Made by a program: the position numbers and the translations under genes
Assembly (NCBI GenBank): GCA_020634515.1
Contig: JACKBL010000002.1
Coordinates: 868,001-932,000, forward strand
Direction: 5' to 3'
Source of the DNA: Ardenticatenales bacterium
GTDB lineage: Bacteria > Chloroflexota > Anaerolineae > Promineifilales > Promineifilaceae
Length of the DNA: 64,000 nucleotides
Part shown: positions 16,051 to 24,495 of the stretch, one piece after another
Layout of the letters: every line of letters begins with the position of its first letter
Position numbering within the stretch: position 1 is the stretch's first letter
The notes under the pieces: generated by a model
The model's input: the letters and a program-made list of their open reading frames with translations, nothing else
What the model was told of the DNA's origin: nothing
The model's database searches: none

Positions 16051-17028
16051 ATGGGTGTGGCAAATAGATTGCTTTTTCAGTTAGAGATTGATGGTCCGGA
16101 GCGGGCGGAGACGTTGGCGTTGCCGCCGGGCGTGACACGCCTGGGGCGCGTTGCCGGCAATGATCTGGAACTACCGCACCATTTTGTCTCCGGGCGGCAC
16201 GCGCAAATCGTTTGCGACGAATCCTCCTGCGTCCTCACGGACCTGGGCAGCACCAATGGCACGGTGGTGGATGGCGAGAAGCTGCCGCCGCAAACGCCGC
16301 GCCCGCTGACGGAGGGCACAGCCGTGCAAATCGGTCCTTATCGCCTTGTTTTGCGCGTCTCCACGGTTGCGGAACCGGAACCGGAACCTGAGCCGGAAGC
16401 TGCTCCGCCCATTGTTGTTGCACCGTCTGCTGGGGAGGTTATGCCGGCATCTTCTCCCCCCATCCCCGTCATCGCCACGCCCCCACCGCCGCCTACCCCG
16501 CCATCCCCCCCCGCCATCCCTGCCGATCCCGCCGCGCCTCCGCCCGGTCTCACCCATCACAGCGAACGACTGCTGAACTACCTGCCCGCCATCTACCACA
16601 CCGATTTCATGGCCCGCTTTCTGGGCATTTTCGAGAGCATTTTAACGCCCATTGAATGGACGGTAGACAACTTTGACCTCTATTTGGGTCCATCCAGCGC
16701 CCCCGCGGATTTCCTACCCTGGCTGGCAAACTGGTACGCCATGTCGTTTGACACATCCTGGAGCGAAACGCAGCGGCGCGCGTTCCTGGCCGAAGCGTAC
16801 GACCTGTATGCTCGCCGCGGTACACGCGCCGCGCTGCAACGGGTGTTGCAGATTTACACCGGCGCGCGCGCGGAAATTGTGGACCAGGAAGCGGATCAGG
16901 ACCCATTTGTGTTTACGGTGCGCTTGCCAATGCCGGCAAATCAAGTCAACCGCGCCCTGATCGAACAACTCATCGACATGCACAAACCGGCCCACGCCAG
17001 CTATCGCCTGCTCTTCGCTCAGGGCTGA
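16051..17028 (+). CDS. FHA domain fused to tail protein I-like baseplate protein
   Basis: 325 residues. Residues about 20-100 are a forkhead-associated domain: 'VTRLGRVAGNDLELPHHFVSGRHAQIVC' and 'LTDLGSTNGTVVDGEKL' carry the G-R, S-x-R-H and T-N-G residues that bind phosphothreonine. Residues 105-170 are a Pro/Glu-rich linker. Residues 175-325 match the P2 gpI/TIGR02242 tail proteins ('LLNYLPAIYH.DFMARFLGIFESILTPIEWTVDNFDLYL.P..AP.DFLPWLANWY'), a baseplate piece. The start has AGGGAG directly upstream, and the gene follows the annexin-like gene by 5 bases. It suggests that baseplate assembly or firing reads a phosphorylation signal. Confidence 0.9.
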   Translation: MGVANRLLFQLEIDGPERAETLALPPGVTRLGRVAGNDLELPHHFVSGRHAQIVCDESSCVLTDLGSTNGTVVDGEKLPPQTPRPLTEGTAVQIGPYRLVLRVSTVAEPEPEPEPEAAPPIVVAPSAGEVMPASSPPIPVIATPPPPPTPPSPPAIPADPAAPPPGLTHHSERLLNYLPAIYHTDFMARFLGIFESILTPIEWTVDNFDLYLGPSSAPADFLPWLANWYAMSFDTSWSETQRRAFLAEAYDLYARRGTRAALQRVLQIYTGARAEIVDQEADQDPFVFTVRLPMPANQVNRALIEQLIDMHKPAHASYRLLFAQG

Positions 17029-17172
17029 CTCCGGTAAACAGAATCTTCTCAGGTCAAGAAGGAAAGGGGGCTGACGTGCCGGCAAGCACCAGCTTCAGGC
17101 TATTAGAAACCATTTTTTCAGCCGAAGGAGTGGCTACACAAAGGAAACTGACATTCACGCCTCTCGCCACCG

Positions 17173-17862
17173 CTAGTTGCCGGTTACGTGGCGCACAAAC
17201 CATTGGTGCAAGGGCGCGGTCTGCCGGCAATGCTCGAAGCAAACGTCCACCAACCGCGGCGAACACACAACCTGCATGGGAATATTCGGCGAACCGGCAA
17301 AAATCCCTTTGAAACGGAGCAGATCGGCTCGGGGATGGTCGGGGGCAAATTCTGCCGGCACGCGCTTATACGTATCTCCGTGCAATCGGTAGCCGGCGGC
17401 GCTCAATGTGCCAATGATCCGCTGCAAAGCCGCGCCGCCCTCTTCGTCCGCTACGGCCTGCCGGAACGTATCCATCGATTGCTGCGGCAGCATGTACAAT
17501 CCGCCGCCAATCCACGCCTCTTCCGCACTGAGATGGAAATAAAAGCCCGGCAGTTCCATTTTCTTGCCGCTCCCTTCCCAAAAGACGATGCCCACATTCG
17601 TCTTATAGGGCGACTTATCTTTTGAAAAACGGGTATCGCGGTAAATGCGCATCAGCGAGCCGCTGCCATTTGTGCGCATATCCGAGCGGAGGCCCGGGGC
17701 GATCTGTTTTAGCCGTTCCCCCAAATCCCCGATGAAAGCCAGCGCCGGCGTGACGATCTCATCTTGATAAATATCCTTCCGCTCGTTGAACCACTCCCGA
17801 TTGTTATTCTCGATCAAGTCCGTCAGAAATTGTAGACCCGCGGTTGAAAAACCATTAAACAT
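17173..17862 (-). CDS. DUF2461 / TIGR02453-family protein
   Basis: 229 residues beginning MFNGFSTAGLQFLTDLIENNNREWF. 'NN.reWF...k..Y......PalafI.dL...l....P...........gS..RIYRDtRFSkDKsPYKtn.g..F' is the signature of DUF2461, a widespread conserved family of unknown biochemical role. It is transcribed towards the tail cluster and divergently from the kinase, so it breaks any single operon across 17-18 kb. Length is normal for the family. The left flank (17,029-17,172) holds no gene or clear terminator. Confidence 0.9.
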   Translation of the reverse strand: MFNGFSTAGLQFLTDLIENNNREWFNERKDIYQDEIVTPALAFIGDLGERLKQIAPGLRSDMRTNGSGSLMRIYRDTRFSKDKSPYKTNVGIVFWEGSGKKMELPGFYFHLSAEEAWIGGGLYMLPQQSMDTFRQAVADEEGGAALQRIIGTLSAAGYRLHGDTYKRVPAEFAPDHPRADLLRFKGIFAGSPNIPMQVVCSPRLVDVCFEHCRQTAPLHQWFVRHVTGN

Positions 17863-18054
17863 TCGATTCTCCTATTTTGAGACAAAATCAGAACGCTTGT
17901 TCGCTGCACTGCCCGGATTATATCAGATTGGTTCATTTTACAAGAATAAACCAATCCGCCACCCGTGATATTGCCCCTATCTCAATTTGTATTACAATCA
18001 GCGCCGTATTCGCGGAGCCAAATGCGCTACAAATGAAACAAAACAAGGTGTGCT

Positions 18055-21000
18055 ATGACGGATTTGACCGGCAGGAGAATTGATCAGTACCGCGTTGACG
18101 CCAAACTCGGCGAAGGCGGCATGGGCGCAGTCTATCGTGCCCACGATCTCAACCTGAATCGCGCGGTGGCGCTGAAGGTGATGAGCCAGCAGTTGGCGCG
18201 CAACCCCACCTTTCAACAGCGATTCTTGCAGGAAGCGCAGGCCGCCGCGCGCCTCAATCACCCCTCCATTGTGCAGATTTACGACTTTGGCACAACGCAA
18301 GGCCTGCTCTACATGGTGATGGCTTTCGTTCCCGGCGGCAGCCTGGCGAGCTACATCAAACAGATGCAGGCGCAAAACCAGGTGCTGGAACTGCGGGAAA
18401 TGCTCCTCATCCTGGCCCAGATCGCCGACGCGCTTGCTTTTGCCCATCGTAGCGGCGTTGTTCATCGAGACATCAAGCCGGACAACGTGCTGCTGCTGCG
18501 GCTGGAACAACCGGAACGTGCCGGAGAACCCCCTGTGCGTGCCGTGGTCACGGACTTCGGCCTGGCCAAGCTGCTGGAGGGGGGCGTGGTGGAAACGGCC
18601 ACGGGCACGTTCATGGGCACGATGGCCTATATGTCGCCGGAGCAGGCGTTGGGCAAGCCGCTGGATGGGCGTTCGGACATCTATTCTCTCGGTGTGATGC
18701 TGTATCAATTGACCACGGGCAGGCTGCCATTTGAGATTAAGACGCCGACGGAAGCGGTGATGAAGCATATGCAGGAAACGCCGCCGCCGCCGCAATCCGT
18801 CCGTGAGGGCGTGCCGGCATCTGTTGTCTCCATCCTGGCCAAAGCCCTGGCCAAAAACCCCGCCAACCGCTACCAGGACGCCGCCGTCCTGGCCCAAGAC
18901 CTGCGCCAGGCAGCCGCCAGCCTCACCCCCCAAGAAGTTACCCAGTTTGCCCCCGCCGGAACCGTCATCAGCCTGGCGACCCAGCTTGTCTCCTCCACAC
19001 CGCCGGCCATGCCCAGCCGCATGGGCGGGAACATTGGCGCGGCATCTGAGGACCAGCTCATCGTGGCCCACCAGGGCGAAACCCCGCGCACGCACCCGCT
19101 GGACAAAAACGTGATCACCCTGGGGCGCGTGGAGACGTGCGACATCGTTTTGCCGGCAACGGGCATTTCGCGCACCCATGCACGCCTGGAACGGACCGAT
19201 ACCGGTTGGCAGGTGGTGGACCTGGGCAGCACCAACGGCACGTTCCTCGATGGCAGCCGCTTGCTGCCGGACGTGCCGGAACCCTGGCAGCCGGGGCAGA
19301 CGTTGCGGATTGGCGCCTATCATTTGCAGTGGCGGCGGGCGGTAAATGCCGGCATCGGCCCCATCAGTCTCATGGCTCCCCAAATCTCCGGCCCGGTTTC
19401 CCCCAACCTGGGTCGCACGCAGCGCTTTGGCGGCGGCAGCTCGCAAATCTACAGCACCGGCGGGCAGATCGGCCTCGCCGTCACGCCCACCAACGTGGAC
19501 GTCGCCGCCGGCGGGCGCGCCGACATCCAGGTGGAACTGCTGAACCAGGGCATCACCGTGGACCATTTCACCTTCGGCCTGGACGGCATCCCCAAATCCT
19601 GGGTCACGATCCCCCAGGACTCGCTGCAACTGATGCCCGGCGCGCAGGGGGCGCTGCCGCTGACCATTCAGCCGCCGCGCGACAGCAACGCTACCGCCGG
19701 CGCGCACGCCTATCGCCTCACCGTCCGTTCCGCGTCCAATCCGCGGGAACAGGCCGTCGTCAGCGGCCAGGTCAACATCCAGCCCTTTACGCAATCCACC
19801 CTCGAAGTCAGCCCAACGCAGCTAAAAAACGGTAGTACCTGCCGCGTGCGTGTTCACAATCAGGGCAACGTGCGCGCGTCCTTTCAGGTCTCCGGCTCCG
19901 ACCCGGCGGAATCGCTGCTTTTCCAGGGCACGGAGCAACCGCTGACGCTGAACCCGGGCCAGCAGGACAACCTGATGGTTAAGGTGTCGGCACGCAGCCG
20001 CCCGCTGCTGGGACGCACGCAGACGCAGCCGTTTACGCTGTCGGCGCAAGCGCCTTCGGGCGAGGTGCAGCGGCAGTCGGGCCAGCTTGCCGTTTCCCCC
20101 GTGATTCCGCCGTGGTTGGTGTCCGTTGCCGGCATTCTCGCCATCCTGATCTGCCTCGGTGGTGCTTACCTGCTGAACACGACCCGCCAAAACCAGCAGG
20201 CCGCCACGGAAACAGCCGTGGCCCTGGTCGCCGCGGCCCAGGCCACCGAAAACGCCCAGGCCACGCAGGCAGCCGCGAGCCAGGCCACCCAGACCGCCCA
20301 GGCCGCCGCCGCCCAGCAAACGCTGGACGCCCAGGCCACCATGGACTTCCTCACCGCTGTCGCCGCCGGCGACAACGACGGCGACGGCCTTGCCAACCAG
20401 GAAGAACAGGCGGCGGGCACGGACCCCAACAACGCGGACACGGACGGCGACGGCCTCAGCGATTACGTGGAAGTGCGCCAAAAGGGAACGGATCCCAAGA
20501 AAGAAGACACGGACGGCGATGGCCTCGTGGACGGACAGGAAGTGGAAATAGGCACATCTCCGCTCAATCCCGATACAGACAATGACGGCGTCCCCGACGG
20601 CCTCGATCCCGATCCCCTGGCCCCGCCCACGCTCACGCCGACCCTGACGACGGAAGCCACGGCCACGCCCTCCCCGCCGCCCACGGCCACGGAAACGCCC
20701 GTGCCCGGCGTTTGGAGCGGCGTTTGGGAGTCGGAGTGTTCTTTTGTTGCCTGCGCCCAAGTCACCTTGCAGCAGGACGGCAACAGCATCACCGGGTCGT
20801 ATGCCAATGGCGCGGGCACGCTCACCGGCGTAGTGGAAGGCAACCTGGTCAGCGGGCAATGGTCGCTCGGCGGCGTTGACGGCGAATTTGACTTCTGGAT
20901 TGCCGAGGACGGGCAAACCTGGCAGGGCAACTGGGACCGCACCTTTGCCTGGTGTGGTTATCGGGCGGGCGACGAGAAGCCGTCTCCCTGCGGCGTTTCC

Positions 21001-21480
21001 CGCTGGTATGGCACCTGGACGACGAACTGCGGCGGCAGCAGTTGCAGCGATCTGACCGTCATCCAGACCGGCAGCGAGGTTGTGGGCACGTATGCGGATG
21101 GTGATGGCGCCATCGCGGGAACGGTCTCCGGAACCACGCTCAGCGGTACGTGGACGCGCGGCGGCGCGGGCACGCTCAAATTCTTCCTGGCTACCAATGG
21201 CCGCCAGTTTAATGGCAACTACAATGGCTCATTTGAGTGGTGCGGCCATCGGTCCGGGCAGGCGGATCCCTCGCCTTGTCTGAACAAGGGGGACGTCATC
21301 TTCCCCATCGGCACGCTGACGATTCCGGGCATTTTCATCCTGCAAACACCGCCGCCCATCATCAATCCCAACCTGATCAACCCGCTGATTGATCCCGGCC
21401 TGATCTTGTTCCCTACGGCCACTCCTGGCCTGAATCTGATCAATCCGGGCCTCATCATCATACCCACGGTCACGCCGTAG
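18055..21480 (+). CDS. Receptor-type Ser/Thr protein kinase with FHA domain and calcium-type repeats in the ectodomain
   Basis: 1141 residues. Kinase domain about 10-280 with glycine loop GEGGMGAVY, Lys41, H137-R-D139 and D167-F-G, all intact (PknB type). FHA domain about 340-420 ('ITLGRVETCDIVLP...ISRTHARL', 'DLGSTNGTFLDG'). Residues about 460-680 are beta-sandwich-like; one membrane helix lies at about 686-706. Outside, an Ala/Gln/Thr coiled segment precedes thrombospondin-type-3/dockerin-like repeats (about 770-850, D-x-D-x-D-G), then two copies of a beta-rich domain of about 85 residues containing 'WCG.R.G...PSPC'. This layout places sensing outside and phosphorylation inside the cell. 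It is next to an FHA-tagged tail gene. Confidence 0.93.
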   Translation: MTDLTGRRIDQYRVDAKLGEGGMGAVYRAHDLNLNRAVALKVMSQQLARNPTFQQRFLQEAQAAARLNHPSIVQIYDFGTTQGLLYMVMAFVPGGSLASYIKQMQAQNQVLELREMLLILAQIADALAFAHRSGVVHRDIKPDNVLLLRLEQPERAGEPPVRAVVTDFGLAKLLEGGVVETATGTFMGTMAYMSPEQALGKPLDGRSDIYSLGVMLYQLTTGRLPFEIKTPTEAVMKHMQETPPPPQSVREGVPASVVSILAKALAKNPANRYQDAAVLAQDLRQAAASLTPQEVTQFAPAGTVISLATQLVSSTPPAMPSRMGGNIGAASEDQLIVAHQGETPRTHPLDKNVITLGRVETCDIVLPATGISRTHARLERTDTGWQVVDLGSTNGTFLDGSRLLPDVPEPWQPGQTLRIGAYHLQWRRAVNAGIGPISLMAPQISGPVSPNLGRTQRFGGGSSQIYSTGGQIGLAVTPTNVDVAAGGRADIQVELLNQGITVDHFTFGLDGIPKSWVTIPQDSLQLMPGAQGALPLTIQPPRDSNATAGAHAYRLTVRSASNPREQAVVSGQVNIQPFTQSTLEVSPTQLKNGSTCRVRVHNQGNVRASFQVSGSDPAESLLFQGTEQPLTLNPGQQDNLMVKVSARSRPLLGRTQTQPFTLSAQAPSGEVQRQSGQLAVSPVIPPWLVSVAGILAILICLGGAYLLNTTRQNQQAATETAVALVAAAQATENAQATQAAASQATQTAQAAAAQQTLDAQATMDFLTAVAAGDNDGDGLANQEEQAAGTDPNNADTDGDGLSDYVEVRQKGTDPKKEDTDGDGLVDGQEVEIGTSPLNPDTDNDGVPDGLDPDPLAPPTLTPTLTTEATATPSPPPTATETPVPGVWSGVWESECSFVACAQVTLQQDGNSITGSYANGAGTLTGVVEGNLVSGQWSLGGVDGEFDFWIAEDGQTWQGNWDRTFAWCGYRAGDEKPSPCGVSRWYGTWTTNCGGSSCSDLTVIQTGSEVVGTYADGDGAIAGTVSGTTLSGTWTRGGAGTLKFFLATNGRQFNGNYNGSFEWCGHRSGQADPSPCLNKGDVIFPIGTLTIPGIFILQTPPPIINPNLINPLIDPGLILFPTATPGLNLINPGLIIIPTVTP

Positions 21481-21491
21481 TGTCTGGCCCT

Positions 21492-21613
21492 TTCTTCCGG
21501 GAAGCTGCTGCGAGACGAGTGCCGTTGGAAATCTGGCTTTCAGGGTAACTAACGGCCAAGCCAGAGGTGACAATATAATTGGTCTAATCTCCAGAGAGCG
21601 TTGGTAGTTACCT
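21492..21613. repeat. Fragments of family A and family B repeats between the kinase gene and moeA
   Basis: A half-arm CTTCCGGGAAGCTGCTGCGA at about 21494 lacks its partner. A second element, beginning ATTGGTCTAATCTCCAGAGAG at 21578, continues into CGTTGGTAGTTACCT. The second recurs with few changes at 27053, 39995 and 46036. No terminator of the kinase gene is clear in this 158-base gap. Confidence 0.7.
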
Positions 21614-21638
21614 TTCAGGAAGGTGGGGGATAGGAAAC

Positions 21639-22904
21639 GTGGTGACGACGACTGAGTATTTGACGGTTGCGGAGGCGCTGTCGCTGGTGTTGGCCGGCGT
21701 ATCCGTGATGCCTGTGGAGATGCGCCCGCTGCTGCCGGCATTAGGCTGTGTCCTGGCGGAAGATGTGGTAGCGCGGGACAATTTGCCCCCGTTTGCCAAC
21801 TCCGCCATGGATGGGTACGCCGTGCGCGCGGCAGACGTGGCTGCTGCCGGCAGCGGCAGCCCGGCGCGGCTGCGGGTCGTTGCGGACATTGCCGCCGGCA
21901 CGGTTGCCGCCACCGCGGTTTATGCCGGCACAGCCGCCCGCATCATGACCGGAGCGCCCCTGCCGCCTGGCGCGGACGCCGTTGTGCCTGTCGAAGACAC
22001 GGACGAGCCGTGGCGCGACGCGGAGCGTTCTTTGCCCGCCACCATCGCCATCAAGCGATCCGTGGGCGCGGGGGATTACGTGCGTCAGGCCGGGGAAGAC
22101 GTGCGGGCGGGCGTGATTGTGGTCCGCGCCGGCGCGTTGATTCGCCCGCAGGAGATCGGCGTGATGGCCTCCCTCGGCTACGATCGGGTGGCCGTGGTTC
22201 GTCCGCCTCGCGTGGGCATCCTGGCTACGGGGGATGAGCTGATTGACGTGACCGCCCCGCTACAGCCGGGCAAGATTCGCAATAGCAACGGGTACACACA
22301 GGCGGCCCAGGTGCTACGGTTGGGGGCGCAGCCTGTTTCCCTGGGCATTGCCGGGGACACGGAAGCGGCGGTGCGTGCGCGTCTGCGGGAAGGGTTGGAC
22401 GCGGGCGTGGACTTGTTTATCAGTTCCGCGGGCGTCTCCGTGGGGGCGTATGATGTGGTGAAGGCGGTGCTGGCGGCGGAAGGGGATGTGCGCTTCTGGC
22501 GCGTGCGCATGCGGCCGGGAAAGCCACTGGCTTTTGGCAAGTACGCGGGTGTGCCTTATCTGGGATTGCCCGGTAATCCCGTGTCCGCGATGGTTTCGTT
22601 TGCCCGCTTTGCCCGTCCCGCGATACTGAAAATGGCCGGGCATCAGCAGTTGCGGCCGCCGATGGTGCGGGTGACGATGCGGGAGGCGCTGCGTTCCGAC
22701 GGGCGGGAGAGCTACTTGCGCGCTGTGGTGACGCGGGAGGGGGAGGTGTATCAGGCGGTGACGACCGGGGGACAAGGGTCGCACATGATGACGTCGCTGG
22801 TGAAGGCCAATGCGTTGGTGATTGTGCCGGAAGGGGTGCTGGAGGTTGCGCCTGGGGAGTGGCTGTCGGCCATTATGCTGGATTGGCCGGAGACTGTTTT
22901 TTAG
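21639..22904 (+). CDS. moeA: Molybdopterin molybdenumtransferase MoeA
   Basis: 421 residues. It inserts molybdate into adenylylated molybdopterin, the last step of molybdenum cofactor synthesis. Visible signatures: 'DNLPPFANSAMDGYAV' (N-terminal), 'MTGAPLPPGADAVVPVEDT', the MoCF-fold motifs 'ILATGDELID' and 'ISSAGVSVGAYD', and 'LGLPGNPVSAMVSF'. The family's usual length is about 400-420. Start is GTG at 21639 or 21642, with a weak TAGG upstream. No other moa/moe genes are in the window, so it is a stand-alone locus here. Confidence 0.95.
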   Translation: MVTTTEYLTVAEALSLVLAGVSVMPVEMRPLLPALGCVLAEDVVARDNLPPFANSAMDGYAVRAADVAAAGSGSPARLRVVADIAAGTVAATAVYAGTAARIMTGAPLPPGADAVVPVEDTDEPWRDAERSLPATIAIKRSVGAGDYVRQAGEDVRAGVIVVRAGALIRPQEIGVMASLGYDRVAVVRPPRVGILATGDELIDVTAPLQPGKIRNSNGYTQAAQVLRLGAQPVSLGIAGDTEAAVRARLREGLDAGVDLFISSAGVSVGAYDVVKAVLAAEGDVRFWRVRMRPGKPLAFGKYAGVPYLGLPGNPVSAMVSFARFARPAILKMAGHQQLRPPMVRVTMREALRSDGRESYLRAVVTREGEVYQAVTTGGQGSHMMTSLVKANALVIVPEGVLEVAPGEWLSAIMLDWPETVF

Positions 22905-22927
22905 CGCCGTTCGGGGAATCAGACGAA

Positions 22928-22980
22928 AAAAGAGGGTGAGCGGCCAACATCATCGGCTGCTCACCCTCTTCTCTTTTTCT
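22928..22980. terminator. Bidirectional intrinsic terminator
   Basis: A stem AAGAGGGTGAGC / GCTCACCCTCTT (about 22930-22942 with 22959-22970) has A-runs on the left and T-runs (CTCTTTTT) on the right. It can end both moeA (+) and the S1-domain gene (-), which converge here. Confidence 0.9.
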
Positions 22981-23049
22981 GGAGATTTTCGCAATGCTCT
23001 GCCGACGGGACGGCTGCCGGCAAGGGAGACGTTACGAGCGGCGCGTGGC

Positions 23050-23853
23050 TTACTCCATGTTCTGGCGTGAAGCCAGGGTGCGGCTCAACAAGTCTTCTTG
23101 TTGACGGCGCAGGCGATCACGGCGGCGGCGGCTTTTTTCAACGCTGCGTTTGTATCCGCGACCCGTGCCGGCATCTTGCCCTAAAGCGCGACGGAGAGCA
23201 ATTTCCATCGCCGTTGGCATCTCTTCCAACTCTTCTTCCTCGTCGTCGAAGTCCATATAGACTTCCTCCACGACCGCCTGTGGCGCTTCCGCCTCTGGCG
23301 CTTCCATCAGCGACTTCATGCTCAAATCAATGCGGCGTTTGCGTTTGCTGAAGCCCAACACCTGCACCTGAACCTCATCGCCTACCTTCACCACTTCGCT
23401 GGGATGGTTGACGTAATTGTGGCTCAGTTCGCTGATGTGTACCAGGCCTTCTTTGGCTGCGCCAATGTCTACAAACGCGCCAAAATTCTCCAGGCGAGTG
23501 ACCGTACCCGTATACGTCTGACCTTCCGCCAAATCGCTCCACTCAACGGCGATAGGCTCGATCATGGTGACGGTGAACTGTCCCCGCTCCTGATCAATGC
23601 GGTCTACCCACACGGATATTTCGTCACCCACGTTCAGGACGTCGGCGACGCGGTTGACCCGTTCCTTGCCTAACTGAGAGATATGGATGAGCGCATCCGC
23701 ACCCACGCCCACATCAATGAAGGCTCCGTACAGCTCTAACCGTTTGACGGTTCCCGTAAGCTCCATTTTGGGCTTCAAAGTGGCGAAGCTCAGGGTTTCT
23801 GGGGCCGCGTCTGCGACGGCATCGGCGGCGTTTGTTATCATCTCTTCACTCAT
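23050..23853 (-). CDS. RNA-binding protein with two S1 domains
   Basis: 267 residues. Two S1 OB-fold domains: about 28-98 ('LTGTVKRLELYGAFIDVGVGADALIHISQL') and about 113-182 ('YTGTVTRLENFGAFVDIGAAKEGLVHISELS'). A short acidic stretch (DFDDEEEELEE) and a very basic tail (KSRRRRDRLRRQ) follow. Such two-domain forms bind single-stranded RNA; a role in translation or RNA turnover is likely but not specific. TAGGAG stands before the ATG. Its strong promoter lies about 235 bases upstream, leaving a long leader. Confidence 0.9.
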   Translation of the reverse strand: MSEEMITNAADAVADAAPETLSFATLKPKMELTGTVKRLELYGAFIDVGVGADALIHISQLGKERVNRVADVLNVGDEISVWVDRIDQERGQFTVTMIEPIAVEWSDLAEGQTYTGTVTRLENFGAFVDIGAAKEGLVHISELSHNYVNHPSEVVKVGDEVQVQVLGFSKRKRRIDLSMKSLMEAPEAEAPQAVVEEVYMDFDDEEEELEEMPTAMEIALRRALGQDAGTGRGYKRSVEKSRRRRDRLRRQQEDLLSRTLASRQNME

Positions 23854-24091
23854 TGCGAAAATCTCCTAACAGGGGTTATAAGTCTTCGTGGCCCCTCACC
23901 ATTGCAGAGCAGCGTTCCCCCGCCGGCGCGGACAGCCTGAGGGCACGGCAATACGACTGCCGGCATATTGTTTTGTGCGGACAAACGCGATAACAATTGC
24001 CAGATAGGCGGCAGAAGGTTCACTTGGTAAACGTTCGTGAGGCTTGTCTTGCTGGGGGATAACAACTGCGAGACGCTACTTGACAGCGGTT

Positions 24092-24119
24092 ATTATAGCA
24101 AGGGCAGGGGGTCTGTCAA
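24092..24119 (-). promoter_or_regulatory. Consensus sigma-70-type promoter for the S1-domain gene
   Basis: On the minus strand, a perfect TTGACA (24119-24114) is followed after 16 bases by a perfect TATAAT (24097-24092). The expected start near 24085 gives a leader of about 230 nt before the ATG at 23853. Confidence 0.8.
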
Positions 24120-24298
24120 CAGTCCAGAAGTCATATTATGACCTGTATTGGGTTAATTTGCGTGGGATTCTGGGGAGTGTGCCTGTTGGTGAATGGGGGC
24201 GAGGGCATTTGCACGCCCAAATGGCCGGCCTTCATTAGAGAGAATGCCGGGAGCCAGGCGGGTTTTTGCCGGCAAAGCCCCGAATCGGAAACCAGCCC

Positions 24299-24326
24299 TT
24301 GCGCATTCTACTGATCCTCCTATAAT
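24299..24326 (+). promoter_or_regulatory. Probable promoter of secDF
   Basis: TTGCGC (24299-24304), a 16-base spacer and a perfect TATAAT (24321-24326). It points towards secD and would give a leader of about 165 nt. The stretch from 23,854 to 24,495 has no credible gene apart from this and the divergent promoter. Confidence 0.6.
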
Positions 24327-24495
24327 CCATTCCGCTTTGCCCGACGAAGCAGCAACGTTTGAACCGTTTCGGCTCTCCTGAATTTCCTGGGGCGGGGCAC
24401 TTGTATTGCGCCAGGTTGTGGACTTGTCTGACGCAACGTGTCCATTCTCTTGCGAAATCTCGCAGAACCCACTTTTCGTTACAGAGATACAACCT

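Noticed and set aside
13496..16138. Long minus-strand reading frame of about 880 codons
   Set aside because: It is the antisense shadow of the annexin-like gene in GC-rich DNA; its protein is His/Arg/Gln-rich with no domains.
17998..19794. Long minus-strand frame opposite the kinase
   Set aside because: Antisense to intact kinase and FHA motifs; no independent support.
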